Below are positions 10,981 through 23,444 of a stretch of DNA of 64,000 nt, piece by piece; position 1 is the first letter of the stretch; the number at the start of each line of letters is the position of its first letter. Source of the DNA: Apteryx mantelli (lineage: Eukaryota; Chordata; Aves; Apterygiformes; Apterygidae); contig NC_089978.1 in the NCBI RefSeq assembly GCF_036417845.1, positions 87,414,007 to 87,478,006 of the forward strand, given 5' to 3'. Under the pieces are notes generated by a model. It did not search any database. It saw nothing but the letters and a program-made list of their open reading frames with translations, and had not been told where the DNA came from. The position numbers and the translations under genes are program-made.

Positions 10981-13900
10981 ACTGGCTTTTTTCATGACTG
11001 ATGTTGTTCCTCACGCATTTTCTACAAAGCACCTTCTGATATATTAGCTTGGATCAGTTGAGCAGGAAGGATCAGAACTGTAACAGACTTCCTCTGACCT
11101 GCAAGGTATTGCTGTATCCTGGCTAACTGCTGGTTTGAGAAGTTGGGTTGTATCTGTCCACAGGAGCGTAGACAAAGCAACCGTGAAACACTTGGCTGCC
11201 CACCCTTTCTGTAGCTCAGTGCAAGCTTTTTGCTTTTGTTCACCTCTTCCATTCAGGGCAAAAGTTTCTGCTGTTCTGTTTTCTGAGCACTATCAACCCA
11301 CCAATCCACTCCTCAGTCTCTACCCAGGAAATTAAAAGGCTGTTAAAGTTCCCAACCCTTGAATTGTGTCTTTGCTGCAGAAAGGGATCAACAATTTGAA
11401 TAACATGTTGGGATTTCCTCATTCCTGTACATAAGATGAGACTCTTCTAGATGAATGTTCAGATGTCAGTGATACTGTTTTCAGGGAGGGTCCTTTTGAA
11501 TGCCTGTCATGACTTTTTTTGTGTGTGTGCAACTTAAAAAAATCTGTTGTCTTTGATAGTCCCTCATTCTTCAGGGTTATTTGTAAACAAACTGAGGAGT
11601 GGGGACCACCTTTCATTGCCCCCTCTTTCTTTCCCTTCACTCTCCAGCAGCCCAGCAGACCTGCTGGCAGCCTGGAGTGCCCAGCACTCTCCTCTTGCGC
11701 CATGCTCCACCGCAGCGCTGCCCGGGGCCTTTGCTGAACTGCCCCTCACTTCACAAACCTCTGGCCTGAGCTAAGGGCTTTCACACCCACCAGAACAAGC
11801 CGTCCAGCATTTCAAAACTCCCGTATGATCACTCCCAGCCAGAAATGTATTTGAGATGCCTGTTTTCTGGAAATGCCTAGTTCTCCTGGGACATGGTTTT
11901 ACTCTTACAGCCTCTCTTTACTCTGTTACCAACCTCACTGTAGTGACTCCAAGGCACTGGGTGCCCTTTCCTGCGCTCCTCACAGAGCTCCAGGAAACAG
12001 AGTTGCCTTCTTGTTGAAGAGGGCCACAGACAAAGCACCTCTCCATGTTATCCACAGTGCAGTCAGCCTTGGGAGGGAGAGCAAAGTGGGTGTGGAGATT
12101 TCTCCCTCCAGCAGCCATAAGAGGAAAATTCCTTGATGTTCCCATTAAGAGAAAGGGATTAAAGACTCTCACAAATGGTGTGGCTGGACTGGAGGGCATG
12201 AGGCAGTCTCTTATCCCATAATTTAGGTTGGGCAAGCTTGACTACTCAGCACAGTTTCCTCACTTCTCCTTGTAAGCACTCCAGATTAAAAATTAATGCC
12301 AGGAACTTGAAAGCAGCTCTTGATCATGCTTTCTATTTCAAAATTATTTACAATGTTTCAAAGCCATGTGTTGGTCTCCCTACCTCTGCCGATAAGTGCC
12401 TGCTGAATTATCACTCCTAGAAGATGGATGCTTTTTCAGCACTGTTTTGCATCATTTCTTGCAGGCTCAGTTGCTGCCTCTGTTCTGGTTAATTGTGCTT
12501 GGAGGCATTTGTGCCAGTAAATTAGAATGGCATTGATGTGCTAGGAAAAGTTAGACTTTAGGAGCAAAAGCCTTGTATTTTTATAATTGTATTTTGGCTC
12601 ATTTTATCATGCTTTCATCATGCCCTCAGCCATGCTGATACTTCAATATGCTGCATTTATGCTGAGGTGGAAGATGAGAGCAATTCTAAAAGCATTTTAT
12701 GAGCACTTAATTAATTAAGCCTCTCAGCACCCCTCTTTACAGATAAGAGGCAGAGATTAAGTGAATTTCCAAAGGTCGAGCAGCAAGCGAGCTGCACAGT
12801 GAGGATCCGAACAGAATCGCCAGCTCCAGCAAGAACCACTGCTACATCACGTATAAAGGCAGGAGCAGGTCCCTTCACTGAGTGCCCAAGCTGAAGAGGT
12901 ATACTGCAAAGGACAGGGTGAGGCCAGAAGCAGATGAGCTGTGAAATTCTGCGTATTCCAGTTATAAAAAAACAAATACCTTATCTGCCACTGTACATTT
13001 CAGTCTGGAAGGAGGGTCTAGTGACTTCTTTGAAGCTAGGAGGCTGGAAGAGCAATAACACAGGACCTTGTTACCTAGACAGTCTTTCTTCCCTCAGAGG
13101 CCTTATTATGTCCTCTATGTAGGGTCAGTCATGTGACGGTATGTAATTTATTATGGTGCCTTGGTGTATAATGGGGTGTGATCCATCTATTCAGGCTGTG
13201 GATTAGGCTTATGAGCTCTTTCAAATTATTGAGTAACTCTTGGCCCTTGCTGCAGGGTACCTCTCCGAAACCAGACAACTTGCAAAGCCCTGGACTGTGA
13301 ATGGAAGCTATTCAGAGGCCAGGCACAGCCAAGGATTTGGATAGTTACAACTTAACTGCTCTGGGGTGCTGCAAGCATTCACTGTCCGGTGCCTGGTCCC
13401 CCCTGGGAGTGCCTGTTTTCCTCAAACTCCTTAGTCACACAATGACAAAAAAATACCTCTTTTCCCCATCCCTCTAGTCACCATCCATCAGGACACGGGG
13501 CAGAGCTGTTCATGCTCCTTTTGGGGAAGGGGGAACCACATCCCCCAGAGGAGCAGCCGGAAGAGGAGGAGGTGGCAATCAGAAACAGCAGAGGACGCAT
13601 TTACAGAGAAAGCACAGACAAGGCTACCAGGGAGCAGCAGGCTGCTACCTGGAGTGTGGCAGGAGGAGGAGGGAGAGGATGGTGCAGTGCAATCAGCAGT
13701 CAATGTTCAGCCTGTTAACATGATGGTGACTGTGTGCAGGGCCTGGAGACACTTCAGCATTCAGTGTTGTTACTATTAGCACAGCACAGTTATTACTGCT
13801 GGTGGCGAGCCCGTGTGTCCCTGTTGGTTTCTGTGCAGTGCAAGCAGGGAGGCTGTGGCCTTGTGTTGGTCCCACCGGGCGGCTGCAGGGAAGACTTACT

Positions 13901-15630
13901 TACCTCGGGTTTGGTGGACTATCTCAGGAGAGCTTGTCTGAAGAGATATATTTGCTTCAAAAGACAGCCAGTCAGATTTACTAATTTCTTGGTAAATGTG
14001 TGTCCCTACCCATCTGGGCACAGGCAAAACTAGTTTGGGGGGAAAGCAAGAGAGTGAAGGCATCAGGATAAGAATCTTTTCAGCAGATGGGGATTACTGT
14101 TTTCTACATCTTTGTAGACTTAATGCTTTTGGTATAATGGAGCAAAAGTCTTCAGACTTGCCAGAACAGCACATTTTTCTGACAGCTATTATTTATCTTT
14201 TTATTCAAATGAACCACGTTAATTAAGGAAGAAAAAGAAGACAGAAACTTCTGCCATCATGAATGAATAAAATGTGATGAATTACACCCACATCCAAGTT
14301 TCTTTTTTCTCATGTTTTTGGTCACATCTCACCTCCCACCCTCCACACTGAGCATCTGACTCTGCCTGTAGAAATAGGAAGAAGGCAGAAGAGGCAGATC
14401 GCCTGTCTTGCTTCTTGGTACAGTTGTTCTTCTTGCCTCTCCTCCCCCTACTCAGACATTTCAGGTGTAGATACCTTGATTATTTTGGATGGATGCACAA
14501 ATTGTTAAAAAATACAGCAAAGGTCTTCAGTGCCTGCCAGATTTCCACCTTAGACACATCACTAGCCAATCAAGGATTATTATCCCCAGAGTACCCCCAG
14601 CCTCATCTGCTTTAAAGCCCTTGCACTGTGGGAGTTACAGACATGTTGAGGATATTCTCAGATGAATTGTCCTTCCTTTTCGGGTGATCCCAGCACGAAA
14701 CTCCTCAAACACCATGCAGAGCCCAGCATGGGCAGCCAGGGCAGCTGGAAGCACCTTAGCCCCGGCCACCAGTGGGATAAGACCTGGCACAAGCAGAGGG
14801 CAGGGAGATGAGAGGGGGGTTCCCAGACACACACACCTCATGCGTGTTGGCACCTGTGGTAACTGCTGCAGTGGCAGGCCTCGGGCATTGCTGGACACCA
14901 GGCTCCCTGGTCCGGGCAGGACAGGGACACGAGCAGCAACACGCAGGCAGGGTGTCCCCACGGCTCCCTCGCTGCTGGGCTGCACCCAGGTGCTCAGGGG
15001 GTGCATGATCAAAGCAACCATGCAGCAGGAGCCACCATGTCGCAAATTCCTTGGGAGATGTTGGACACCCCAAAATCTACCTGGGTAACATTTTGGAGGA
15101 GAAAAACAGAGGATAACCAGCAAACCCAACCATTTTCTGACAGTATGAATTCTCTTTTCTTCCTTTTCAGGTGAGGAAAACTCTAGAGAATTGTGAAAAC
15201 TCAAGGGAAGCGATCAAGGCAAAAGCAGACTCTGTGTTCACCCCAGAGAGGACACATGTTTGGAGAGGGTCGAGCAGGGCTGGGCTCAGTGGTGCCTTCA
15301 CAAGGGTGCTCACGGGAAGGACCCCACATGCTGGTTCCAGTGGGGCTCTGGTGGGCTGCCATGGCTCAGGGCTGCCGTCAGAGCCCGGGGCCAAATAGTC
15401 AAGCACAGACCTTCCCCCCCCTGAGCTTGTCTAAGCCCTCAGTTTGGATTCCCACTTGCCCTTTGGCCTCCACAGCATGCCATGGCGATGATTTCCATGA
15501 TTTAATATCCAAGATCAGAAGCACCACATCTCACATGATCAAAGCCATGGCAATGAATTGTCCTTATTTTGCTAATGTCTGCCCCATAAATATCAATAAG
15601 CTTTTGCAATAGGCTTTAGCTTTATCATCA
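10981..15630. other. Intergenic spacer between convergent CDKL5 and RS1
   Basis: About 4.6 kb with no supported gene. It contains a MIR-like SINE relic at about 12,700-12,850. A GC-rich part at 14,650-15,400 holds overlapping open frames on both strands but no recognisable protein. The genes on either side end toward each other. Confidence 0.6.
12700..12850 (+). repeat. MIR-like (CORE-SINE) relic
   Basis: The order CTCTTTACAGATAAGAGG, GCAGAGATTAAGTGAATTTCC, AAAGGTCGAGCAGC, GAGCTGCACAGTGAGGATCCG, then GAACAGAATC follows the MIR consensus: TTTACAGATGAGG, AGAGAGGTTAAGTGACTTGCC, AAGGTCACACAGC, TGGCAGAGCTGGGATTCGAAC. The copy is heavily diverged and so ancient. Boundaries are approximate, and the consensus is from memory. 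Confidence 0.6.
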
Positions 15631-16198
15631 GGTGTGGTATAAAGCAATGTTTTATTCAAGAAAGCCTTCAGTTTGCAGAGTGGGCATTTACATTACAACA
15701 TCATAGTCACAATACATTTCAATAACAGGACAGGGGCGGTTGTACAGACACACACCTAGACATCCAAGTCACATTTATATTTCACCAAATACCATTTTTA
15801 AAGAATCCCCTACATCGCTACTGACTACACTTCAACTTGTGAAAGTAAACACTGAGTATAATATAGCTCCTTGCTATTCTCCAGAGGGTGAGATCAGCCG
15901 TTAAACTAAATTATTACCAGGGAGCTGATAAAGCTGTGTGAAACAATAGAGCTGTCAAAATCTAACGAAGCCTTTGCCGGATTTCCATCGCATCAGCACC
16001 GCTGATGTGGGAGAGAAAGGACTGGGAGCTCGAGGGAAACCAGCAGCGATGCTTTAAACATCTTCCAGGCCTCTGAGATGGCTTGGCAAATGCCAGGTTG
16101 CATGGAGGCAGTGTGTCAGACTGCGCTGGTGCCCTGCGAGGCCAACTCACGTATGCCGGCCCCTCCGCTTCACGCAGCTCGTCTCCCCGCCGGCCCGC
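15630..16198 (-). other. RS1: RS1 3' UTR
   Basis: Sequence between the RS1 stop at 16,199-16,201 and the first downstream polyadenylation signal on the - strand at 15,651-15,656. It has no repeat that I recognise. The exact cleavage site is inferred. Confidence 0.6.
15651..15656 (-). terminator. RS1: RS1 polyadenylation signal
   Basis: TTTATT on the + strand reads AATAAA on the RS1 strand, about 545 nt downstream of the stop. It is the first canonical signal I found after the stop. Confidence 0.55.
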
Positions 16199-16351
16199 TC
16201 AGGTGCACTTGCCCAGGCACTCGAGCAGCTCCATGCGGATGGCGATGCGCACATGCCAGCCCAGCGGGATGAGGCGGATGTAGCGGGCCACAATGGGGGG
16301 CCGCAGCAGGTTCTGCACGGAGGATGACCGGTCCGAGTTGCCGTAGAAAAC
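16199..16351 (-). CDS. RS1: RS1 exon 6: end of the discoidin domain and C-terminus
   Basis: This exon encodes 50 residues plus the stop, beginning [19 protein letters not shown] and ending [12 protein letters not shown]. Human RS1 ends RMELLECVSKCA. It completes the discoidin (F5/8 type C) fold. Cys219, which pairs with Cys63, and Cys223, which makes the inter-subunit disulfide with Cys59, are both present. The acceptor is TCCCACCAG and the exon starts in phase 0, as in human (c.523 onward). Coding length is 153 nt including TGA. Confidence 0.97.
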   Translation of the reverse strand, partial: VFYGNSDRSSSVQNLLRPPIVARYIRLIPLGWHVRIAIRMELLECLGKCT

Positions 16352-18102
16352 CTGGTGGGAGATGTGGGTGAGGGGGGCTGGGGCACCCCATGCCCGGGAA
16401 GGGGGAAATCCTGGGAAGGGGGCTGCAAGGAGCCACCGGTTTGGGACACTGGCGCTGAGCAGAGGAGGAGGATGGCCACCCCAACCCCTCCACACACCCC
16501 AAAAAGACCTTGAGAAGAGCAGGACCTGGACAATTTGCATCACTGTGACTGGGTTTTCTGAGAGGGTCACCTTCCCCCATCTTCTCTCTATTTTTTCTAG
16601 TTAGACTAGGCTTACGCTCATTAATTTAGCTCTCCTCAGCCTTCCCATAGCAAGGCAGTGCGCATGCACATAGTCGGTGCGGCTAATCTCAGGTGTTTGC
16701 AATCCATGAGTCAGGCTCCCAGCCCTGACAACATGGAAAAAAACATAGAGAAGGGGCTCGCGGCTTTCCCTGCCGCTTTGCTGGTCACAGCACCGTGTTT
16801 CCAGCTACGGCTTTCACAACCCACCTTTCAGTGAAAGCTCGGCACCTCCCTGGGGCTGCAGCAACTGCTGCTCTAACAAAAACCACTAGAAACATGATTT
16901 TGCTCACGGTAAATCCGCAGGCATCCCTGGGAACGCCGTGTGCCAGCCCGGTGCCCTCCCTGGGGCAGAGACGCGGCCTCGGTGCTGGTGCCAGTGGAGC
17001 CGGAGCGGCCCGGTGAGGGCGCCGCGGGCTCCGGCCTCCCATGCCGGGGCTGGAGCGAGAGCCAGCAGGGCACCGGGATGGCAGCAGGGTGCCTGCCATT
17101 TCAAAGGGAGATCCCGTCCACCGTTTTAGGGATGCGCTTTCTCCCCTGCGAGGCTGGGGCACGTTGCGGGCTCATCAACACAGAGGACCCCGAAAGGAGG
17201 CTGCTGGGACACCTCCAGCCTGGCCGGGGCGGGCGGCATGGGGACCGCAAGCAGCGCTGCAGGGTCCCCTGTGCAATTTTTCATTTTGGACCAATGCAGC
17301 ATGAGAACAGCTCGGTGGATGATGATTTAAATAATTGCGGATTTTGTCTCTGTGTTGCCCCTGCATCATCATCGTGCACTAGCCCTGGCCTTACGGCGCA
17401 TGGAGAAGCCCTCATTTCGCAGGGTCCAGGCGTCGCTGGGGCTGTGTGGCCCCAGCCAAGCAGGGAGTTTTACCACAGAGGTGCAGCCTTCTTTGAAATG
17501 TCAGCTCACACCTCCATCCTGCTGAGCTTCATTTAGACTTCGATATTGCCATTAGAAGAAAAATGTATTTTTCAGGCCTTCTGCTACCAATCACCACCGC
17601 TGCTAACCTTCATCAGTGCTATGTCCTTATCCAGTGCTGACAGAGTATTTCTAACAGAAATTCTTCGAAGACCGTGTCTGGAGGCGCCCCTAAACACCCT
17701 TCCCAAGGGCACAGTTGCCAGAGAAATTAAACATCTAAAGGTAAACCCCCTTAAAGCATCACCCTTGTGAAAATTACAGGGAAATCTCTTACAAGAGCTC
17801 TTCTTGCACCTCGGCTTCCACGTCCCCATTCCTGCCGCCTTGTTCTGGGTGCCCTGCAATGCTGCCCCCCATTCCCTCTCCTCACTCCCTTGCACGCACA
17901 CCCACAACCTCTCCTCCCCTCATCGGCAGGGTGGGTCAGGGCTTTCCCAGCCCAGGGGTGACGGCTGTGGGGCTGCAGCCCCCCTGGTCCCACGCACTCA
18001 CCAGTGCAGGGTCCCCGCTGGGACAGGGGTGCGCTGCCCAGGCCACCCTGCCCTGCCACCAAGATCTGATACTTTCATGCCCAAAACACCAAGCCCACTG
18101 AC
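16352..18102 (-). other. RS1: RS1 intron 5
   Basis: Intron of 1.75 kb with donor GTCAGT. Its middle, about 16,920-17,260, is GC-rich with many CpG and open in several frames on both strands. The open frames match no protein I recognise. No repeat was recognised. Confidence 0.75.
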
Positions 18103-18298
18103 CCGGTTGTTGCCGGTCTGGTCCTTGTAGTAAACCCAGTTGAGGTTTTCGTCGGTGCGGTACTGCACACTGTACTTGGTCATCCACTCGTCAGCGTCGC
18201 AGCGCCCTTGCGTCAGGATCCCCGAGATCACCTTCACCTCCTTGAGGTCGATCTGCAGCCACTGCCCGTTGTCCTGGTACTTGGAGAGCCATGCGCAC
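18103..18298 (-). CDS. RS1: RS1 exon 5: discoidin domain core
   Basis: This 196-nt exon has exactly the human length (c.327-522). It encodes [20 protein letters not shown], then [28 protein letters not shown] and [10 protein letters not shown]. The human sequence differs at only a few positions. Cys110 and Cys142, which form a disulfide within the discoidin domain, are present. The acceptor is GCTCCCAG; the donor GTCAGT is weaker than average. The exon starts by completing the Gly codon split from exon 4. Confidence 0.97.
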
Positions 18299-18427
18299 CT
18301 GGGAGCAACACCACCGTCCCCACTGCCACTGGCCGAAATGCCACTGCAGGGGTGGGCAGCATGACCCCAGCGAGCCCCAGCACTTCCCACCCCCTGGCCG
18401 GCGCAGGAAATATTAGTGCAGACTTAC
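18299..18427 (-). other. RS1: RS1 intron 4 (129 nt)
   Basis: Short GC-rich intron between exons 4 and 5, with donor GTAAGT and acceptor CCCAG. Confidence 0.9.
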
Positions 18428-18569
18428 CCGAAGCCTTGCCCATTGAGGCGAGCCTTGTTGGCAGTCCAGGAGGAGTACCAGCCCGTGTACTGCTCAGGGT
18501 TGGCACAGCTTATCTGGTCAGGGGTGACGGCGCCAGACTCAAAGCCCAGGGGCTTGTGGTAGGGGCACT
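18428..18569 (-). CDS. RS1: RS1 exon 4: start of the discoidin domain
   Basis: This 142-nt exon has the human length (c.185-326). It encodes [40 protein letters not shown] and RLNGQGFG. Cys63 and the LGFESG and [13 protein letters not shown] signatures of the discoidin domain are present; the domain binds lipid or carbohydrate at the photoreceptor surface. The acceptor is CATGCCCTAG and the donor GTAAGT. It joins exon 3 within a Glu codon and exon 5 within a Gly codon. Confidence 0.97.
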
Positions 18570-21500
18570 CTAGGGCATGAAAGAAAACATAAACTAGTGG
18601 TTTGCTAGAGGGAAAACACGTGGCTTTATTTCTTGGTTGCATTTGCTCAGCACTTTTGTCAAAGCTGCGGTTTAATTAAGGCCAGGATGCTCAAGATGCT
18701 CCTAAGACCAGGCTGCAACCCCTGCAGGATTTGCTGCCCCGGCGCTTTGGGCTCTTAATTTCTAATTCTTTCCTGGTATGGAGTCATTAAACTTCCCAGG
18801 TCTGGGCAGCTAGCAGCGTTTGGACGGGAAGGTTTTGTTCGAATGCTGTGGCTGCTGAAGCTCCTTCTTCTTGTGAGCACGTGAGTGCTGTCAGCGGCCT
18901 GGATTCAGCCTCCGGGCTGTCAGCCTCTTCTGCCAGGTCCTTGATAAAAGTCGGACACGGTTTATCTTGCTTGGCCTTATCACCTTCAGCTCCTCCACTC
19001 ACTTAAACTGGCTTGACTTATAGCTGTGCCTACACAGCAAAATTACGGAACTGCTCTGATTATCCCTCAAAATGCATCCTCAAATCTTTTTCTGCTATAG
19101 GGATTATCTTTGTATTCTGCAGTCAGCTTGCCTTATGGAAAACCTGCAGGCACTCCCATGTAAGTGAGGTGCAATGACCAGCCCTTTTTCCCATGGGAAA
19201 AAATTGTCCCTGTTGAAGGCTCGGGGATCTCCTTGTGAGTTTTTGCCTTCAGATCTTCCTGCCCCCTTCCAGAGCTGACCCTTATGGATGAAAATAAGGA
19301 GGTGGACACGGCTGTCCCCACAGTGCCGGACACATGCCAGCCTCCACAGCTTGCCTGGCAGCCTGTACCTGCTCCAGGTTGAGGGACTCAGGGGGCAGTA
19401 AGTGCTCAGCTAAACCTCATAGTTTCTCCAAAAGGGCTAAAAAGCTGCTGCTGAAGCTCAGTTGGAGGTCTCGCCCGCACAAAGCCCACAGGGAGAGAGG
19501 CGCAGGCCGTTGGGGTGTCACAGCACTTTTCCTGGCTGTGGCAGCGGCTTGGGCAGACCTGAGCGCCCTCCTTGCCTGGGCTAGCAGAAGTGAGAAGGGA
19601 CCAGCCCTCATGGACGTATTTCAACGTCAAAACAGGGAAGCGATGGAGACCAAGCACATTGCAATCCATCCAGGCGAGACACAGCCCAGCCTGGGCTCTC
19701 TGCATACAAATCCAGGCAGAAGTCATGAAACCTCCCAAAATGCCCTGTACGGCCACCACATCTGGTGACCCCAACCCACAACCTTCTCTGCATTTTGAAG
19801 TCTTTATGCAGGGGAAAAATATCTCAGCATTGTGGTTTCTCCTCCCTCCCGCACGTGCTGGTTTCCCCCTCCTAGGTGCCCTGCCCTGGAGGGTCTCTTC
19901 TACCCCACACTGCTGGCTGCAGTCCTCTCCCAAGTGCATTGCCCCATGTCCCCAGGCCCCATTGGGACCAGCATCCTCCACTCTCCTACACCTTCAGCCG
20001 TGCTGGTGGGGGACCCAGCTAGGCCAGGGGCTGTCAAACCCAACCCCACCACGGTGTCTGCCCCTAGATTGAGAGGTTCAGCAAGACATTCATGGGATGC
20101 CAAAAACAGTAGGGTGAGAAATACTCATTTATCATTAAAACTGTCCGCACACTCTGTCACCATGCTATGCTCTTGATAGCAATCCTTTGGTGACGCCACC
20201 CTGCAGAGTGCCTGCATGCTCCTTGGACCTAACTCTTATTGTTATTGTCATTTTTTTATAAGGGCAGATCATCACTGGGTATCTAGATACATGGAAGGGA
20301 GGCACTCACAAGCCTCACATGGGAACTGCCTGAGCAAATGTCTATAATCATGGACGGCATCTTCATAACTCTGCACATAACAAAGCAGGGGGGACTCCCA
20401 TTGCGCATGTAGGCAACTCTATCAATTTTTCTGATTTGGTGTAGTTTCACGGATTTCAACAGTAAATGAATAAGTGAAGCTCTGTGCAGTTTCACTTGTA
20501 GATAGGGTATTTTCATGTCTTCACCATGTCTGAAAGACCAGTCTAATGCCTTGTGGTTCAAAAGAGCAGGTGAGTGGGGAGCATCCCAGAGCACCGCATG
20601 GTCACTGCCTCCACAGGCCTTCACCACTTTATTTGTATAACACCAGAGCACTTCAGCGGAGCAATCAATGTCCCATTAGCAAATTCCACGAGGTCAATAG
20701 CTTATACATGGATATCTCATTAACATATCTTGTTCAGTCAATACCTCGTTAATGTATTTTTCCCCACAAAAACACACAGCTGCTGTCACAGCTTCCTCCA
20801 GGCTTGGAAATATCAAACCTGGAAAGTCTAATAACAACTGCAAGTACAGGCTGCTTGAAACTGCTGCACACATAGCATAAACTTTGTCTTTTATATGACA
20901 TTAAAGAAAAAATCAAAAGGAAATGGAGATTAGCTTTTGCCTTTCTGAAGGGCTGAACGTGATACAGTGGCAGGAGTAAAACCATCTTGTGGATTTATAG
21001 CGATCTGCCTTCTTGTGATTAGTTCATAATGCCACCACCAGCTTTTCCACGGCCTTAAAAAAAGTTTCTCCCTCCCTGAAAGAAGTTGCCTGCTGAGACC
21101 GGACTGAGGTGGCCGCACATGTTTACTACTTGGCAAGCTTATCTCAAATGTGGTGTGTGGGAGACACAATGATTTTACTTTTAGCAACACTAATCCACAG
21201 ATCACCCGACCATAATACCATTAGCAGGTCACCTTCTGGCGTGTAAGGCTGCGCCATGCACAGAAATCCATGAGACAGATGTCTGGTGGCTGCCCGGCCA
21301 AACCAGCCAAATTATTTAATGCAGTTATCGTTGACCTGAGGAAAACTCTTGAATGGTTTATTGGGCTGGCTGTTCCCTCTCCGGCCGTGCCGAGAGGGCA
21401 TGGGCCGTCCTGACAGCAAAGGGGAGATCTCTGCTGACACTTCAGCATGGCTGATTGACAGGCTGGCACAAAATAGCAGGGATCCTGACTGGTACCTCCG

Positions 21501-23338
21501 TGTTTTGCCTGGGCAATGAGTAACAGCTTTAGGAAAAGGGAACCCAGACAACTAGTACACATATAGACGTTGGCACTGTAGATGTTGATGTTTGGTCAGA
21601 CAAATCCTCCCCTAAGAGTTTACCTGGGCATGCAAGAAGCATCTGGGAAATGCCCAAGCTACATCAGCACTGCCAAAGCAGAGGACGGCAGGCAGCGGCT
21701 TCAGCAGAGCAAGGGCTGGAGCCTCCTGCCGGGGTAAGCAAATAGCCCTGAGCAGGAGAAGGGGAAGCTGGGGGAGCCGCCGGGTGGACGTGGCCTCCAA
21801 AGGGAGCGGGGCGCGCGGGGGGAAAGCTCTCGGATAACATGGGCTGGGTGGGAGGCAGACTGTTCAGCCAGGACTGTGCGAAAGCGTCTGTGCACTTGTC
21901 AGCTGAGTCATGCCGCGGGAGAGCAGTCTTTAGATCTAACCTAAGCGTGGGATAGGAACATCTGTTTTTCCCCCTCTCATTTCTGTTTACTTATTCCTAC
22001 AAGCATTGCAAACGGTGTCATCTCTTCTGTCTCTTGTAAATATGTGGTTTTATTTGCTTTTAGCTTGTCCTGGCTTGCACTCAGGGCACTTCCAGGGTAA
22101 CTCTTTTAATCTTCTCTTCCTTCAGGGCAGAGATGCCAAAAGCTGAGCACTGGGGTGACCAGTTCCCCCATATATCTTTCCTGGGGAAGCCAATGGCAAC
22201 GAAACACATCTGAAGCCAGTGTGAAGCCTCTTACAGGAGCTGCAAAAAGTGGCTGCTAGTGGGCACATCAAGTGGATACTGCTTTTGGCACCTGGCCCAA
22301 GAGGGGGTGGACATGTCTGAACATCTGTGTGACAGAGGTGTAAGCAGGAGCAGGGCTTCTGCAGGATATACAAACTAAACCCAAAGTTTGGTTTGGCACC
22401 AATAAAGCCTTTCTGGGGTAATACATCATGGAAAATGCGGATGGAGCAGTTGCAGGGAATAAAGAGAAAAGGAAAGCGTGATCAGAAATCTAGAAAGCAA
22501 GGCCTGGGAGGAACAGCTAAAGGAGCTGCACAGAGGCAGCCCACAGAAGGCTGAAGGCAAACATGATTGTGGTCTTTTTTTGCACGAAAAGATGTTGCAA
22601 AGAAGGATTAAGCCCATTTCCTTGATTCTTGTGGAGAGGATGAGAAGTCATAGGCTAAAACCATAGCAAGAAAGATTTGGTCTAGGGGGTAGGAAAGGTT
22701 TCCTAAAGCAAACCCTGCACATGGAGATAGGTTCCCCTGGGGGGCTGCAGAAGCATGAGCATGGGGGTCTGTACGGACAGGGCAGGCGAGCGCCCCCCTG
22801 GGTAACCTCCTTGGCACAGCTCCTATGGGCCTGTGGGCGCTTTGCCTCCCAGGCTCTGCTGCTGCAGCCCCTCTGCCTGCGCCTCAGCCCTCCTTGCCAA
22901 TACAGGGCACCTCTCACACACGCAGCTCCCCCAGCCCTACCAGTGGCTGGATTTGGACCAAGTCCCTACATGATCTTAGATGAAGCCATCCTAAAATACT
23001 CTCTGCTGCATTCAGACCCACCTTCATTTGTTTCCTTCCCCTTAAAGCATCCTCCTTACTTTCTTGCTGGCACATATAGCTGAGATTTGCAGGCCTGCTT
23101 GGCATTTCAGCAGGACCTGCTGCATGAAGCAAGTCACTGCAGCTTGCTCCCTCAGTGACACAGTGATGCTGGCTCTCATACCCTCTTCCGAACAGTCCCA
23201 AAATGTTGACTGGGCTGGTCACTCTGCATCAGACATGGCTGCTGTTGCAACATACACCATTGCAATGCAGGGTGCAATGAAAGGAAAGCTGTCGCATGCC
23301 ACAGTGCAAACATTGCTAAAAGAAAATTATCCCATTAC
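18570..23338 (-). other. RS1: RS1 intron 3
   Basis: Intron of 4.8 kb. It holds an ancient CR1/L3-like LINE fragment at about 22,490-22,715 on the opposite strand and a short CpG-rich patch near 21,780-21,850. No other gene is supported; the longer open frames around 19,400-20,000 match nothing I recognise. Confidence 0.7.
22490..22715 (+). mobile_element. Ancient CR1/L3-type LINE 3' fragment
   Basis: GAGGAACAGCTAAAGGAGCTG, then CAGAAGGCTGAAGG, CATGATTGTGGTCTTT, GAGAGGATGAGAAGTCATAGG and GCTAAAACCATAGCAAGAAAGATT follow the conserved order of the region after the reverse transcriptase in amniote CR1/L3 elements. It is far more diverged than the other CR1 copies here. It lacks the terminal octamer repeats and is certainly dead. 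Boundaries are approximate. Confidence 0.6.
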
Positions 23339-23444
23339 CTGGCATGCACTCTAAGGTGTTAGTCCCACTGGACCATACTGAGTTAGGACGTCCTTGGCAA
23401 TCGCATTTGCAAGCCTTGCTGTGCCACAGCTCCAGTCTCTCATC
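23339..23444 (-). CDS. RS1: RS1 exon 3: RS1 domain with cysteine cluster
   Basis: This 106-nt exon has the human length (c.79-184). It encodes DERLELWHSKACKCDCQG, then RPNSVWSSGTNTLECMP and one base of the next Glu codon. The CKCDC cluster (Cys38, Cys40, Cys42) and Cys59, used for octamer assembly, sit at the same residue numbers as in human. The segment before the cluster (DERLELWHSK here, DEGEDPWYQK in human) is less conserved. The acceptor is TTTCCCGTAG; the donor is GTAATG. Confidence 0.95.

Noticed and set aside
14635-15204. 189-codon frame on the - strand with overlapping + strand frames
   Set aside because: GC-rich, few stops in any frame, no recognisable domain and no splice context. 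Explained by base composition.
16147-16580. Several long frames around RS1 exon 6
   Set aside because: Shadows of the real exon in other frames, or its read-through into GC-rich intron 5.
19334-20176. Frames of up to 191 codons in RS1 intron 3
   Set aside because: Overlapping frames on both strands, no recognised protein and no conserved splice-bounded segment.
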